Shown here: one piece after another, positions 17,138-25,660 of the stretch
Numbering within the stretch: position 1 is the first letter of the stretch
Layout: the number at the start of each line of letters is the position of its first letter
Source of the DNA: Streptomyces specialis
GTDB taxonomy: Bacteria > Actinomycetota > Actinomycetes > Streptomycetales > Streptomycetaceae
Length of the DNA: 42,571 nucleotides
NCBI RefSeq assembly: GCF_001493375.1
Contig: NZ_LN929762.1
Coordinates: 1-42,571, forward strand
Direction of reading: 5' to 3'
The notes under the pieces: model-generated
Seen by the model: the letters and a program-made list of their open reading frames with translations, nothing else
What the model was told of the DNA's origin: nothing
Database searches by the model: none
Made by a program: the position numbers and the translations under genes

Positions 17138-17852
17138 ACCGGCCGGCCCCCGCCACCCCGTCCGCGTGGGCCGCGTCGGACCCGTCGAGATACCGCGTCA
17201 TCCGCCACTCGTCCAGCGACAGCCACGCCGTGCCCTCCGCCGCCAGGAGCAGCTCCCGGTCCCGGAAGTGCTTCAGGAAGAGGCCGATCCGGGACCGGGT
17301 GGTGCCGACCATGGCGGCCAGCTCCTCCTGCGTGATCCGCTCCTCGATGCTGAGCGTGCCGTCGTGGCGCCGGCCCAGCTTCTGGGCCAGCTCCAGCAGC
17401 ACGGCCGCCAGCCGCTGCTCGCAGTTGAGGGTGACCATGTTGGTGATCGCCCGCTGCTGCTGCGACAGCCGGGCCACCAGGTGGAGCGCGAACCGCCCCG
17501 CCAGGTCCCCCCCCCGCAGGACCGCCGACAGCCGCGTCACCGGAACGCGGCGCAGCACCGTGCTCCGCATCGACGTCGCCATCTCGGTCTGGGACGGCAC
17601 CAGCGCCCCCAGCTCGCCGAACATCTCGCCCGCCACGTGCACGGCGAGCAGACATCGCTTCCCGTCGCGGGAGTCGGCGACCGACTTCATCATGCCCTGC
17701 TCGATGTAATACACATAGGTGTCGTTCCGGCCGCAGGTGTAGACACATTCCCCCTTGGCGAGCCGGACGACCGACATGCCCGACCACTCCCGCTCCAGGG
17801 CGTCGCGAAGAAAAGTGGCCAGGAATGGCTCTTGAATTCTCTGAGAGAGCAT
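17121..17852 (-). CDS. Crp/Fnr-family transcriptional regulator (second paralogue)
   Basis: A 243-residue protein, the same length as the paralogue at 14720-15451 and clearly homologous throughout: YTCGRNDTYVYYIEQG, DGKRCLLAVHVAGEMFGELG, QQQRAITNMVTLNCEQRLA, and a winged helix TQEELAAMVGTTRSRIGLF. I chose the ATG at 17852 (MLSQRI), behind GGAGGG with a 10-nt spacer; a longer frame to 18020 has no Shine-Dalgarno. The GGAGGG can pair with CCCTCC upstream in the leader (17862-17895), so translation may be controlled by RNA folding. It converges on the P450 with a 17-nt overlap. It may form heterodimers with, or regulate, the first paralogue. No dyad like the other three is visible in its upstream region. 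Confidence 0.85.
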   Translation of the reverse strand: MLSQRIQEPFLATFLRDALEREWSGMSVVRLAKGECVYTCGRNDTYVYYIEQGMMKSVADSRDGKRCLLAVHVAGEMFGELGALVPSQTEMATSMRSTVLRRVPVTRLSAVLRGGDLAGRFALHLVARLSQQQRAITNMVTLNCEQRLAAVLLELAQKLGRRHDGTLSIEERITQEELAAMVGTTRSRIGLFLKHFRDRELLLAAEGTAWLSLDEWRMTRYLDGSDAAHADGVAGAGRFRPRA

Positions 17853-17861
17853 GAGCGCGGA

Positions 17862-17895
17862 ACCCTCCGTGCGAGTAAGACCCCATTCGGAGGGT
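17862..17895 (-). promoter_or_regulatory. Leader hairpin sequestering the Shine-Dalgarno of the second Crp gene
   Basis: On the minus strand ACCCTCCG pairs perfectly with CGGAGGGT around an 18-nt loop. The 3' arm contains the only good Shine-Dalgarno of the gene starting at 17852, so closing the stem would hide it. Seen in sequence; regulatory use is inferred. Confidence 0.4.
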
Positions 17896-18027
17896 GAAAC
17901 CGGCTCCCCACCGGCGTAAAGGCACAAAGCCCACGCCCCCTCGGCATGATTACCCGGGGCGTCACGGTGCAAACGCCAGTTCGTTTCAAGTTCTCCGCAA
18001 AGTCCTACGTCAACCGTCACACGCGGC

Positions 18028-18582
18028 TCAGGAGTCGGCGATCTCCAGGAGCTTGCCGGCGGTGTTCCAGTTACGGGCCGTCAGGAAGACGCCCGGCAGG
18101 CGGATCGAGGTGAGTTTTCCGGCCAGCCGTGACCGGCCGAAGCCGGTCGGCGTGTGCAGATAGATCACCCGGCCCAGCAGGTGGAACGAGTCCGGGGCGA
18201 AGGCCGCGCCGTCCAGCGCGTCCAGCTTCTCCGTGTCCGCGGGCGCGGCCGACAGGAACAGGCAGTGCACCGATTTCGGCTCCGCCGCGGCGGCCTCCGG
18301 ATACGGGTTGGCGGCCAGCTCCGCGGCCAGCTCGTCCCGCGTGCGCACCGTCACCGGCACCTCGCCGCCGACCTCCGCGGCCAGCCGGTCCGCCAGCTCG
18401 GCGGCGATCGCCGCGGGGCTCTTCCCCTCCGGGGCGGAGAACACCAGATTGCCCGTCTGGAGGTGCACCGTCACGTCGGTGAGGCCGAGCCCGAGGGCCA
18501 GATCACGCTGCTGCCCCATGGTGATCCGCCGGTGCCCGCCGACGTTGATGCCGCGCAGCAGCGCGATGTGACGCGTTGTCAT
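18028..18582 (-). CDS. DUF1697 family protein
   Basis: A 184-residue protein beginning MTTRHIALLRGINVGGHRRI, the signature start of DUF1697, with ITMGQQRDLALGLGLTDV, LQTGNLVFSA and a C-terminal TARNWNTAGKLLEI block also typical of the family. It is full length for the family. Two ferredoxin-like subdomains are expected; the biochemical role is unknown. The start at 18582 is preceded by GGGGGG. It is a single gene, divergent from an empty region and not obviously part of the adjacent cluster, so it may mark the right border of the cluster. Confidence 0.88.
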   Translation of the reverse strand: MTTRHIALLRGINVGGHRRITMGQQRDLALGLGLTDVTVHLQTGNLVFSAPEGKSPAAIAAELADRLAAEVGGEVPVTVRTRDELAAELAANPYPEAAAAEPKSVHCLFLSAAPADTEKLDALDGAAFAPDSFHLLGRVIYLHTPTGFGRSRLAGKLTSIRLPGVFLTARNWNTAGKLLEIADS

Positions 18583-19436
18583 CCCCCCATCGTGGCACAC
18601 GGCACCGACACCCGGGCCGGCCCCCCGGCCGCTCTTTGCCCGGCGGAAAACTCCGGCGGATTGTGAAGATCATCCGGAGGGCGGTGCGCCACCGGGGGCG
18701 ACCCCGGAGCGTTTCTCACCAGCCCCCGGAGAATTCCTCACCGAACCTGAAGGAAATGCCGGACGGCCGGAGCGGGAAGGGAAACCGGCCGGAAGAATCC
18801 GACGCGGCGGAAAAGCGACGGGGCGCGGCCGGAACCCGTCGGCATTTCCACCCGGCCGATGCCCGTTCCACCGTCCGGCACCGGTCCGGAACCCTGATTT
18901 CCCACCGTCTTTCCCGCCCTCCCGGATTCGGGGCGGACACCCCGCCGCTCACCCGCCGGTACGGCAGCGGAATATCTCCTCCCGGGGCTGCCGGGAGGCC
19001 GGCCGGCGGCGCGGCGCCATGACGGTCGGATGGTGGTCGAGGCCCGCGCCGGCCCCCGAGGCCGGCGCGGGGACGTGAAGGGCGGGCTGTGAGAGACGTT
19101 CCGGTCGCGAAGGGCGCATGGTCGGTCGTCAGTCCTTCTCCGTTGCTGCGGAGGGCCGCCCGGTGCGGGGGCGGCGCCGTGCGGCGATGGCCGCCGGGTG
19201 CCGTCACCGCGTCGGGCGGCCGTGGCCGGAAGGCACCCGAAAGGCAGTCTCGGCGGCGCCCGCGTTGTTGCGCAGGTCCCCGCCCGGGTACGCAACAATG
19301 CGCGTCGCCGCTGGTCAGACCCTGATCGGGGGCGCGCGGCATGGCCGGAAACGCCCCGTTGTGCCCACCCGACACGCCTGGGTAACTTGACGGCCGCCCG
19401 GGGGGGTACCGGGTGGGACCGTGGGGAGATGGGCAC
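18583..19436. other. Gene-free region before the STAND/WD40 gene
   Basis: About 850 bp in which I find no convincing gene; open frames on either strand are low-complexity. It holds a perfect 11-bp stem with a 7-nt loop at 19043-19071 (CCCGCGCCGGC and its complement) without a T-run, and an inverted repeat TTGTTGCG / CGCAACAA (19265-19272 and 19291-19298). Confidence 0.6.
19265..19298. repeat. Inverted repeat upstream of the STAND/WD40 gene
   Basis: The 8-bp perfect arms TTGTTGCG and CGCAACAA are separated by 18 bp and end about 140 bp before the gene start. It could be an operator for a dimeric repressor; no regulator is identified. Confidence 0.4.
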
Positions 19437-22400
19437 GTGGGGCGTCGGGAGATCCCGCTGGATCCGGCTTCCGGGCCGGTACGACGATTCGCGCACGAAT
19501 TGCGCGCGTTACGCCGTGCGGCCGGCGGACCCACCTACCGCACGATGGCCGAACGCACCGGATACGCGGTGCCGACCCTCTCCCGCGCCGCCGCGGGGGA
19601 GAACCTGCCGTCCCTGGCGGTCACCCTGGCGTACGTCGAGGCGTGCGGCGGAGACCGGGACGCCTGGGAACAGCGCTGGCCCCGGGCCGTCCGCGACGCG
19701 GCGACCGACGCCGCCGGCGGCGGCGCCCCGGCGCCGTACCAGGGCCTGGCCCGGTTCGAACCCGGCGACCGCGACCGGTTCTTCGGCCGGGACCAGCTCG
19801 CCGCTGACCTCCTCGGCCTGGTGCGCGCCCACCGCTTCACGGCGGTGTTCGGCCCCTCCGGCAGCGGCAAGTCGTCCCTGCTGCGGGCCGGACTGATCCC
19901 CGCACTCCAGACCTCCCGGGACCCGGCCGAACGCGCCGAGTTCATCGACCGGTTGCTCGCCGCCCGGAAACCCGGCAGCCGCCTGCGCGTCGTCATCGCG
20001 GTACGCGCCGACTTCTACGCCCGCTGCGCCGAGCACCCCGAACTGCCCGCCGCGCTCAACGACGCCAGCCTCCTCGTCGGCCCCATGAGCCCGGCCGAAC
20101 TGCGCCAGGCCATCGTCAAACCCGCCAGGGCGGCGGGCCTGATCGTCGAACGCGCCCTGACCGCACGGCTGGTCGAGGAAGTCGCCGGCGAACCGGGCGG
20201 CCTGCCCCTGCTCTCCCACGCGCTCCTGGAGACCTGGCGCCGCCGCAGGGGCCGCACCCTCACCCTGGCCGGCTACGAGGCCACCGGCGGCGTCCGCGGC
20301 GCCGTCGCCCGCACCGCCGAACACACCTACACCCGGCTCGGCACCGAACAGGCCGCGCTGGCCCGCCGCATCCTGCTGAGGCTCATCACCCCGGGCGAGG
20401 GCACCCCCGACACCCGGCGCCCCACCGACCGTTCCGAACTCGCCTTCGCCGAGGGCCCGGACACCGACCTCGTCCTCGAACACCTCGCCCGCGCCCGGCT
20501 GATCACCCTCGACGACACGAGCGGGGACCTCGCCCACGAGGCCCTCATCACCGCCTGGCCCCGGCTCCGCTCCTGGATCGAGACCGACCGCGAACGGCTC
20601 CGCGTCCCCCGCCGCCTCACCCAGGACGCCCACGCCTGGCAGGACCTCGGCCGCGACCCGGGCGCCCTGTACCGGGGCCACCGCCTGGCCACCGCCGAGG
20701 AGACGTTCCCCACCGGACGCCACGACGAACTCACCGCCCTGGAGCGGGAATTCCTCTCCGAGAGCCGCCAGGCACGGGACCGCGAGCAACGGGCCGCGGC
20801 CCGCGTCACCCGGCGCCTGCGCGTCCTGACCGCCACGTTGTCCCTGCTGCTCGTCATGGCGACCACCGCCGCCGGCTGGGCCATCCTCCAGCAGCACACG
20901 GCCACCACCGCGCAACAGGTCGCCCGGTCGAGGCAACTGGCCTCCGAGTCGGCCGCGTTGCTGGAGACCGACCCCGACCTGGCGTCCCTCCTCGCCGTCC
21001 AGGCGTACCGCGCGAGCCCCACCTCCGAAGCCCTCACCAGCCTCTACGCCGTCGCCGCCCTGCCGCTGCGGCACCGGCTCACCGGCCACAACGGCCCGGT
21101 CGAGGCGGCCGTCCACAGCCCCGACGGCCGCACCCTGGTCACCATCGCCGACAACGACGGCACCGTCCGGCTGTGGGACCCGGCCACCGGTGTCCTCCAG
21201 GGCAGCTTCGACGGCCACTTCGACGGCGTGTCGGCCGTCGCGTTCACGCCCGACGGCCACCGCCTCACCACGGTCCACCCCGATGGCACGGTCCGCGCCT
21301 GGGACCTGTCCACCGGCCGGACGGCGGAGTCCGGCGACCGGACCCCCACCGAGATCCCCACCGGAGTCCGCACCGAGACCCGCGGCATCGCGACCGCCGC
21401 CTTCGCCCCGGACGGCCGCACGCTCGCCACGGCCACCGACGACGACGGCACCGTCCGCCTCTGGGACACCGCCACCGGCGACCGGCTCCTCACCCTCAAG
21501 AGCACCGGACCCGTGGAGACCCTGGTCTTCAGCCCCGGCGGCGACACCCTGGCGATCGTCGGCGGCGGGGACACCGCGACCCTCTGGAACACGGCCACCG
21601 GGGAACCGGGACTCACCTTCGGCGCCGCGTCCGCGCTGGCGTTCTCCCCGGACGGCGACACCGTCGCCACCGGCACCGGCGACGGAACGGTCCGCCTGTG
21701 GGACAGCGCCTCGGGCGAGCGGCTGCGGACCCTGGTGGGGGAGGCGCCGGTGTCCGCGCTGGCCTTCTCCCCGGACGGCGCCACCCTCGCCACCGCCGCC
21801 GCCGGAACGGTCCGCCTCTCGGACACGGCGACCGGCCGCGCCGGCGACACCCTGACCGGCCACACCGGGGCCGTCCGCGCCCTCGCCTTCAGCCCGGACG
21901 GCCGGAGCCTCGCCAGCGCCAGTGTGGACGCCACCGTCCGGCTGTGGAACGCCACCACGCGCCGCACCACCACCCTCACCGGCCACACAGGCCGGGTCAA
22001 CGCGGTCCTCTTCGCCCCGGACGGCGAGTCCCTCGCCACGGCCGGCGCCGATGGCACGGTCAGGATCTGGGACCCCGCCACCGGCCGCGCCCGGATTCTG
22101 CCGACCTCCCACACCGGCGGCGTCGCCGCGGTCGCCTTCGGACCCGGCGGCGACACGCTGGCCACCGCCGGCGGCGACGGCGCCGTCCGGATCTGGGACG
22201 CCACCACCGGGCAGCGCCGGGCCGCGCACCCCGACGTCGGCCGCGGCACCGACCTCGCCCCGGTGGTCTTCGCGCCGGACGGCAGACTCGTCATCATCGC
22301 CATGCAGCCCCAGGTCCGGCTGCGGGACACCACGACCGGCCGCACCGTGGCCAACGTCTTCGCGACCCGTTCGGTGACCGCCGTGGCGTTCAGCCCGGAC

Positions 22401-22964
22401 GGCGACACCTTCGCCATGGCGGGCACCGACGGCACCGTCCAGATCGCGGACGTGGCCACCGGCGGGACCCTGACCACCCTGAGCGGCCACTCCGGGGCCG
22501 TCGACGCGGTGACGTTCAGCCCGGACGGGGACACCGTCGTCACGGCCGGCGCCGATGGCACGGTCCGGATCTGGGACACCGCCACCGGCGACGAACAGCC
22601 GGCCCTCACCGGCCGCACCAGCGGCGTCAACGCCCTCGCGTTCAGCCCCGACGGCGACACGCTGGCCACCGCGAGCGCCGATGGCACGGTCCGGATCTGG
22701 GACCTCGCCACCGGCCGCGTCCGGACCACCCTCACCGGCGAGACCGGCGACGCCGACGCCATGGCGTTCAGCCCGGACGGGACCACGCTCGCCACGGCGG
22801 GCGCCGACGGCGTCCTCCGCCTATGGGACGTGACGCTGCCCGGCCCCGAGGAAGCGGTGCGAGCGATCTGCGAGACCCTCGACCGCGACCTCACGCGGCA
22901 GGAACGCGACACCTACCTCACGGACGGATCGGAGACCCCGACGTGCCCGGCCGAACAGCCCTAG
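19437..22964 (+). CDS. STAND-type NTPase with 14 WD40 repeats, Walker B segment missing
   Basis: A 1175-residue protein; the GTG at 19437 (starting GRREIPLD, the family's usual beginning) follows GGGGAG by 8 nt. Order: N-terminal helix-turn-helix-like region (about 10-80) with TYRTMAERTGYAVPTLSRAA; STAND ATPase (about 95-430) with Walker A GPSGSGKSS; a single membrane helix (VLTATLSLLLVMATTAAGW); then 14 WD40 repeats (SPDG...DGTVRLWD), enough for two seven-bladed propellers; and a short Cys-containing tail. In related proteins 45 or so residues including a VVVVDQFEE-type Walker B lie between the Walker A helix and DPAERAEFIDRLLAAR. Here they are absent without a frameshift. Such proteins are thought to be signalling or conflict-system switches. 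This copy may bind but not hydrolyse nucleotide. It ends 4 nt inside the convergent next gene. Confidence 0.88.
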   Translation: MGRREIPLDPASGPVRRFAHELRALRRAAGGPTYRTMAERTGYAVPTLSRAAAGENLPSLAVTLAYVEACGGDRDAWEQRWPRAVRDAATDAAGGGAPAPYQGLARFEPGDRDRFFGRDQLAADLLGLVRAHRFTAVFGPSGSGKSSLLRAGLIPALQTSRDPAERAEFIDRLLAARKPGSRLRVVIAVRADFYARCAEHPELPAALNDASLLVGPMSPAELRQAIVKPARAAGLIVERALTARLVEEVAGEPGGLPLLSHALLETWRRRRGRTLTLAGYEATGGVRGAVARTAEHTYTRLGTEQAALARRILLRLITPGEGTPDTRRPTDRSELAFAEGPDTDLVLEHLARARLITLDDTSGDLAHEALITAWPRLRSWIETDRERLRVPRRLTQDAHAWQDLGRDPGALYRGHRLATAEETFPTGRHDELTALEREFLSESRQARDREQRAAARVTRRLRVLTATLSLLLVMATTAAGWAILQQHTATTAQQVARSRQLASESAALLETDPDLASLLAVQAYRASPTSEALTSLYAVAALPLRHRLTGHNGPVEAAVHSPDGRTLVTIADNDGTVRLWDPATGVLQGSFDGHFDGVSAVAFTPDGHRLTTVHPDGTVRAWDLSTGRTAESGDRTPTEIPTGVRTETRGIATAAFAPDGRTLATATDDDGTVRLWDTATGDRLLTLKSTGPVETLVFSPGGDTLAIVGGGDTATLWNTATGEPGLTFGAASALAFSPDGDTVATGTGDGTVRLWDSASGERLRTLVGEAPVSALAFSPDGATLATAAAGTVRLSDTATGRAGDTLTGHTGAVRALAFSPDGRSLASASVDATVRLWNATTRRTTTLTGHTGRVNAVLFAPDGESLATAGADGTVRIWDPATGRARILPTSHTGGVAAVAFGPGGDTLATAGGDGAVRIWDATTGQRRAAHPDVGRGTDLAPVVFAPDGRLVIIAMQPQVRLRDTTTGRTVANVFATRSVTAVAFSPDGDTFAMAGTDGTVQIADVATGGTLTTLSGHSGAVDAVTFSPDGDTVVTAGADGTVRIWDTATGDEQPALTGRTSGVNALAFSPDGDTLATASADGTVRIWDLATGRVRTTLTGETGDADAMAFSPDGTTLATAGADGVLRLWDVTLPGPEEAVRAICETLDRDLTRQERDTYLTDGSETPTCPAEQP

Positions 22965-25141
22965 GCGCGTACCGTGTCGGGTTCTTCGGGTGCGGTTTCG
23001 GGGGTGTGCTGTACGGATTCGAGAAGGAGTTGTGCCACGTCCACGACTTTGAGGTCGTCCTTGGCCTTGCCTTCGTTCTTCTTGCCGTTGACGGAGTCGG
23101 AGAGCATGACGAGGCAGAAGGGGCAGGCGGTGGAGACGATGTCGGGGTTGAGGGCGAGGGCTTCGTCGACGCGTTCTTCGTTGATGCGTTTGCCGATGCG
23201 TTCTTCCATCCACATGCGGGCGCCGCCGGCGCCGCAGCAGAAGCCGCGTTCCTTGTGGCGGTGCATCTCCTCGTTGCGCAGGCCGGGGACGCGGCCGATG
23301 ATCTCCCGGGGCGGGGTGTAGACCTTGTTGTGGCGGCCGAGGTAGCACGGGTCGTGGTAGGTGATCAGGCCCTCGACAGGGGTGACGGGGATGAGTTTGC
23401 CGTCGTCGATGAGGGTCTGCAGGAGCTGGGTGTGGTGGATGACCTGGTAGTGGCCGCCGAGCTGGGGGTATTCGTCGGCCAGGATGTTAAAGCAGTGGGG
23501 GAAGGTGGCCACGATCCGTTTGGCGGGGGTGTCGCCGAAGGCGGTGTCGAGCATCTCGACGTTGTTCTGGCCGAGCTGCTGGAAGAGGAACTCGTTGCCC
23601 AGGCGGCGGGCGGAGTCGCCGGTGCAGGATTCGTCGCCGCCCATGATGGCGAAGCTGACGCCGGCGATGTGGAGGAGTTCGGCGAAGGCTTTGGTGGTCT
23701 TCTTGGCGCGGTCTTCCAGGGCGCCGGCGCAGCCGACCCAGTACAGGTAGTCGATGCCGGTGAGGTCGTCGATGTCCTTGCCGACGACCGGGACGTCGAA
23801 GCCGACCTCGCTGACCCATTCCAGGCGCTTCTTCTTGGCCAGGCCCCAGGGGTTGCCCTTGCGTTCGAGGTTCTTGAGCATGGTGCCGGCCTCGCTGGGG
23901 AAGGCCGATTCGATCATGACCTGGTAGCGGCGCATGTCGACGATGTGGTCGACGTGCTCGATGTCGACGGGGCACTGTTCGACGCAGGCGCCGCAGGTGG
24001 TGCACGACCACAGGACGTCGGGGTCGATGACGCCGTGTTCCTCGGCGGTGCCGATCAGGGGGCGCTGGGCCTCGGTGAGGGCGGTGGCGGGGGTGGTGTC
24101 GGTGTTCTGGCCGGCCAGGAGGTAGGGGGCTTTGGCGTGGGCGTGGTCGCGCAGCGACATGATCAGCAGTTTGGGTGACAGGGGCTTGCCGGTGTTCCAG
24201 GCCGGGCATTGCGACTGGCACCGGCCGCACTCGGTGCAGGTGGAGAAGTCCAGCAGGCCCTTCCAGGAGAAGTGCTCGACCTGGGAGACACCGAACTGGT
24301 CCTCCTCGCCCGGGTCCTCGAAATCGACCGGCTTCCCGCCCGACGTCATCGGCAGCAACGGCCCCAGCGACGTCCCACCCGACGCGTTCCGCTTCAGCCA
24401 GATATTCGGAAACGCCAGGAACCGATGCCACGCCACACCCATGTCCGTGTTCAGGCCCACGGTGATCATCCAGATCATCGAGACACTGATCTTGATCATG
24501 GCGACCAGGTAGACGATGTTCTCCAGCGTCCCGGTGCTCAGCCCGTCGAAGGCGAGCACCAGCGGGTACGACAGGAAGTACGCCGGCTCGTAGTGGTCCA
24601 CATGGTGCAGCGCGCCCTCCAGACCGCGCAGCGTCATGATCGCCAGGCCGACGGTGAAGATGATGAACTCGACGAAGTACGCCTGCCAGGCCGTCGAGCC
24701 GGCGAAGCGCGACTTCCGCCCGAGGCGGCGCGGCACGCTGAGCTGCCGGATCGCGATCAGCACCAGGATGCCCACGACCGTCATGGTGCCGATGAACTCG
24801 ACGAAGACCTCCCACGGCAGCCACCCGCCGAGGATCGGCAGCGTCCAGTCGGGCTGGAAGAGCTGCCCGAAGGCGTTGACCAGGGTGAGGATCAGGCTGA
24901 GGAAGCCGACGGCGACGAACCAGTGCGCGACGCCGACGATCGCCCACCGGTTCATGCGCGTATGGCCCAGGAACTCCCGGGCGACGGTGACGGTCCGCGC
25001 CACGGGCGCGTCGGTCCGCGTCCCGGCGGGAACCGCCTGGCCGAGCCGGACGAAGCGGTAGATCTGCGCGACAGCTCGGCTGAACAGCGCAACGCCGACC
25101 GCGGTGAGCACCAGCGAGACGATGATCGCGGCGAGTTGCAT
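22961..25141 (-). CDS. Membrane-bound heterodisulfide-reductase-like Fe-S oxidoreductase
   Basis: A 726-residue protein. The N-terminal third has about six membrane segments (NarI/HdrE-like, with possible haem histidines). Next come two [4Fe-4S] motifs, CTECGRCQSQCP and CTTCGACVEQCP, and two CCG domains (WVGCAGA...ESCTGD; HDPCYLGRHN...GFCCGAGGA...CPFCLVML). It is the conserved actinobacterial Fe-S binding reductase that probably takes electrons from acyl-CoA dehydrogenase/ETF-type donors and passes them to the quinone pool; this role is inferred. The ATG at 25141 begins the first membrane helix. An imperfect palindrome TACTGGTTGGTA lies 32 bp upstream. Full length and intact, it looks like core genome and marks the left side of the accessory stretch beyond 25.4 kb. 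Confidence 0.92.
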   Translation of the reverse strand: MQLAAIIVSLVLTAVGVALFSRAVAQIYRFVRLGQAVPAGTRTDAPVARTVTVAREFLGHTRMNRWAIVGVAHWFVAVGFLSLILTLVNAFGQLFQPDWTLPILGGWLPWEVFVEFIGTMTVVGILVLIAIRQLSVPRRLGRKSRFAGSTAWQAYFVEFIIFTVGLAIMTLRGLEGALHHVDHYEPAYFLSYPLVLAFDGLSTGTLENIVYLVAMIKISVSMIWMITVGLNTDMGVAWHRFLAFPNIWLKRNASGGTSLGPLLPMTSGGKPVDFEDPGEEDQFGVSQVEHFSWKGLLDFSTCTECGRCQSQCPAWNTGKPLSPKLLIMSLRDHAHAKAPYLLAGQNTDTTPATALTEAQRPLIGTAEEHGVIDPDVLWSCTTCGACVEQCPVDIEHVDHIVDMRRYQVMIESAFPSEAGTMLKNLERKGNPWGLAKKKRLEWVSEVGFDVPVVGKDIDDLTGIDYLYWVGCAGALEDRAKKTTKAFAELLHIAGVSFAIMGGDESCTGDSARRLGNEFLFQQLGQNNVEMLDTAFGDTPAKRIVATFPHCFNILADEYPQLGGHYQVIHHTQLLQTLIDDGKLIPVTPVEGLITYHDPCYLGRHNKVYTPPREIIGRVPGLRNEEMHRHKERGFCCGAGGARMWMEERIGKRINEERVDEALALNPDIVSTACPFCLVMLSDSVNGKKNEGKAKDDLKVVDVAQLLLESVQHTPETAPEEPDTVRA

Positions 25142-25172
25142 ACGGGCTCCTCGGGCCTGCGAAAGCGGGCAC

Positions 25173-25184
25173 TACTGGTTGGTA
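25173..25184. promoter_or_regulatory. Possible TetR-type operator before the Fe-S oxidoreductase
   Basis: The imperfect palindrome TACTGGTTGGTA lies 32 bp upstream of the start at 25141. It resembles operators I associate with lipid-metabolism TetR repressors in actinobacteria; weak evidence. Confidence 0.3.
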
Positions 25185-25420
25185 ACTTATGTCGTCGGGT
25201 CCGAGACTACCCAGATATCCCGCCGCGCTGTACCCGGTGCGGCGGTGATCTACGTCGCTGACACCCCGTGAGCCGCCAGCCACGGCACCCACCACGAAGC
25301 CCCCCGCAGGCCCGCCGACCACCGACCGGAACCGACAAGATCACCTGCGGGCTGGTCACACCGCAGGTCACGGCGGACCTCGGCTGACAGAAACTCCCAG
25401 GTCAACCGGGGTTCCCGCGA

Positions 25421-25450
25421 GTGTCCGAGGGGGGGCTTGAACCGCCATCC
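25421..25450 (-). other. tRNA-Leu 3'-end-like fragment, candidate integration site
   Basis: On the minus strand the sequence contains GGTTCAAG followed by CCCCCCCTCGGACAC, matching the T-loop and acceptor end of a Streptomyces tRNA-Leu as I remember it. The T-stem 5' side is decayed and the rest of the tRNA is missing, so it is not a functional tRNA. Truncated tRNA 3' ends are typical att remnants left by integrating elements. Confidence 0.45.
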
Positions 25451-25660
25451 CCACACCGGGCCGCCAGGACTCTGACCTGCGGCGATGCCTCATGGCAGGA
25501 GCTGGAGGAGGCAGAGTGCCGCACGCCCCGTACTGGAGTTTTCTGCCCGTTCCCGGGTGCTGTTGTGCACGCGTTGCTCACGCGGCCCCTCAGTACGCAG
25601 CTCCCGCACTCGACACTTCCAGGCGCGGAGCTCGTTGTGATGATGGCGTGGTCGCCGCCA

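Larger units (their letters stand above)
25142..25660. other. Gene-free junction between core-like and accessory DNA
   Basis: About 520 bp with no supported gene. It holds the promoter of the Fe-S oxidoreductase, the tRNA-Leu-like 3' end at 25421-25450, and a CGCCAGG-x-CT-x-TGACCTG-x-GG string at 25462-25482 that recurs with three changes at 33595-33615. Confidence 0.55.

Noticed and set aside
18716..19534. Minus-strand open frames of 250-270 codons before the STAND gene
   Set aside because: The products are Pro/Arg-rich low-complexity sequences, with no Shine-Dalgarno and no domain; they probably lie in promoter or untranslated DNA.
21061..22840. Recurring GCCGATGGCACGGT-type DNA repeats, considered as a repeat array
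   Set aside because: They are codon-level echoes of the WD40 repeat (ADGTVRIWD) and have no independent structure.
21173..24178. A plus-strand open frame of 1001 codons
   Set aside because: It runs through the WD40 region in another frame and then antisense to the Fe-S oxidoreductase; no family resemblance.
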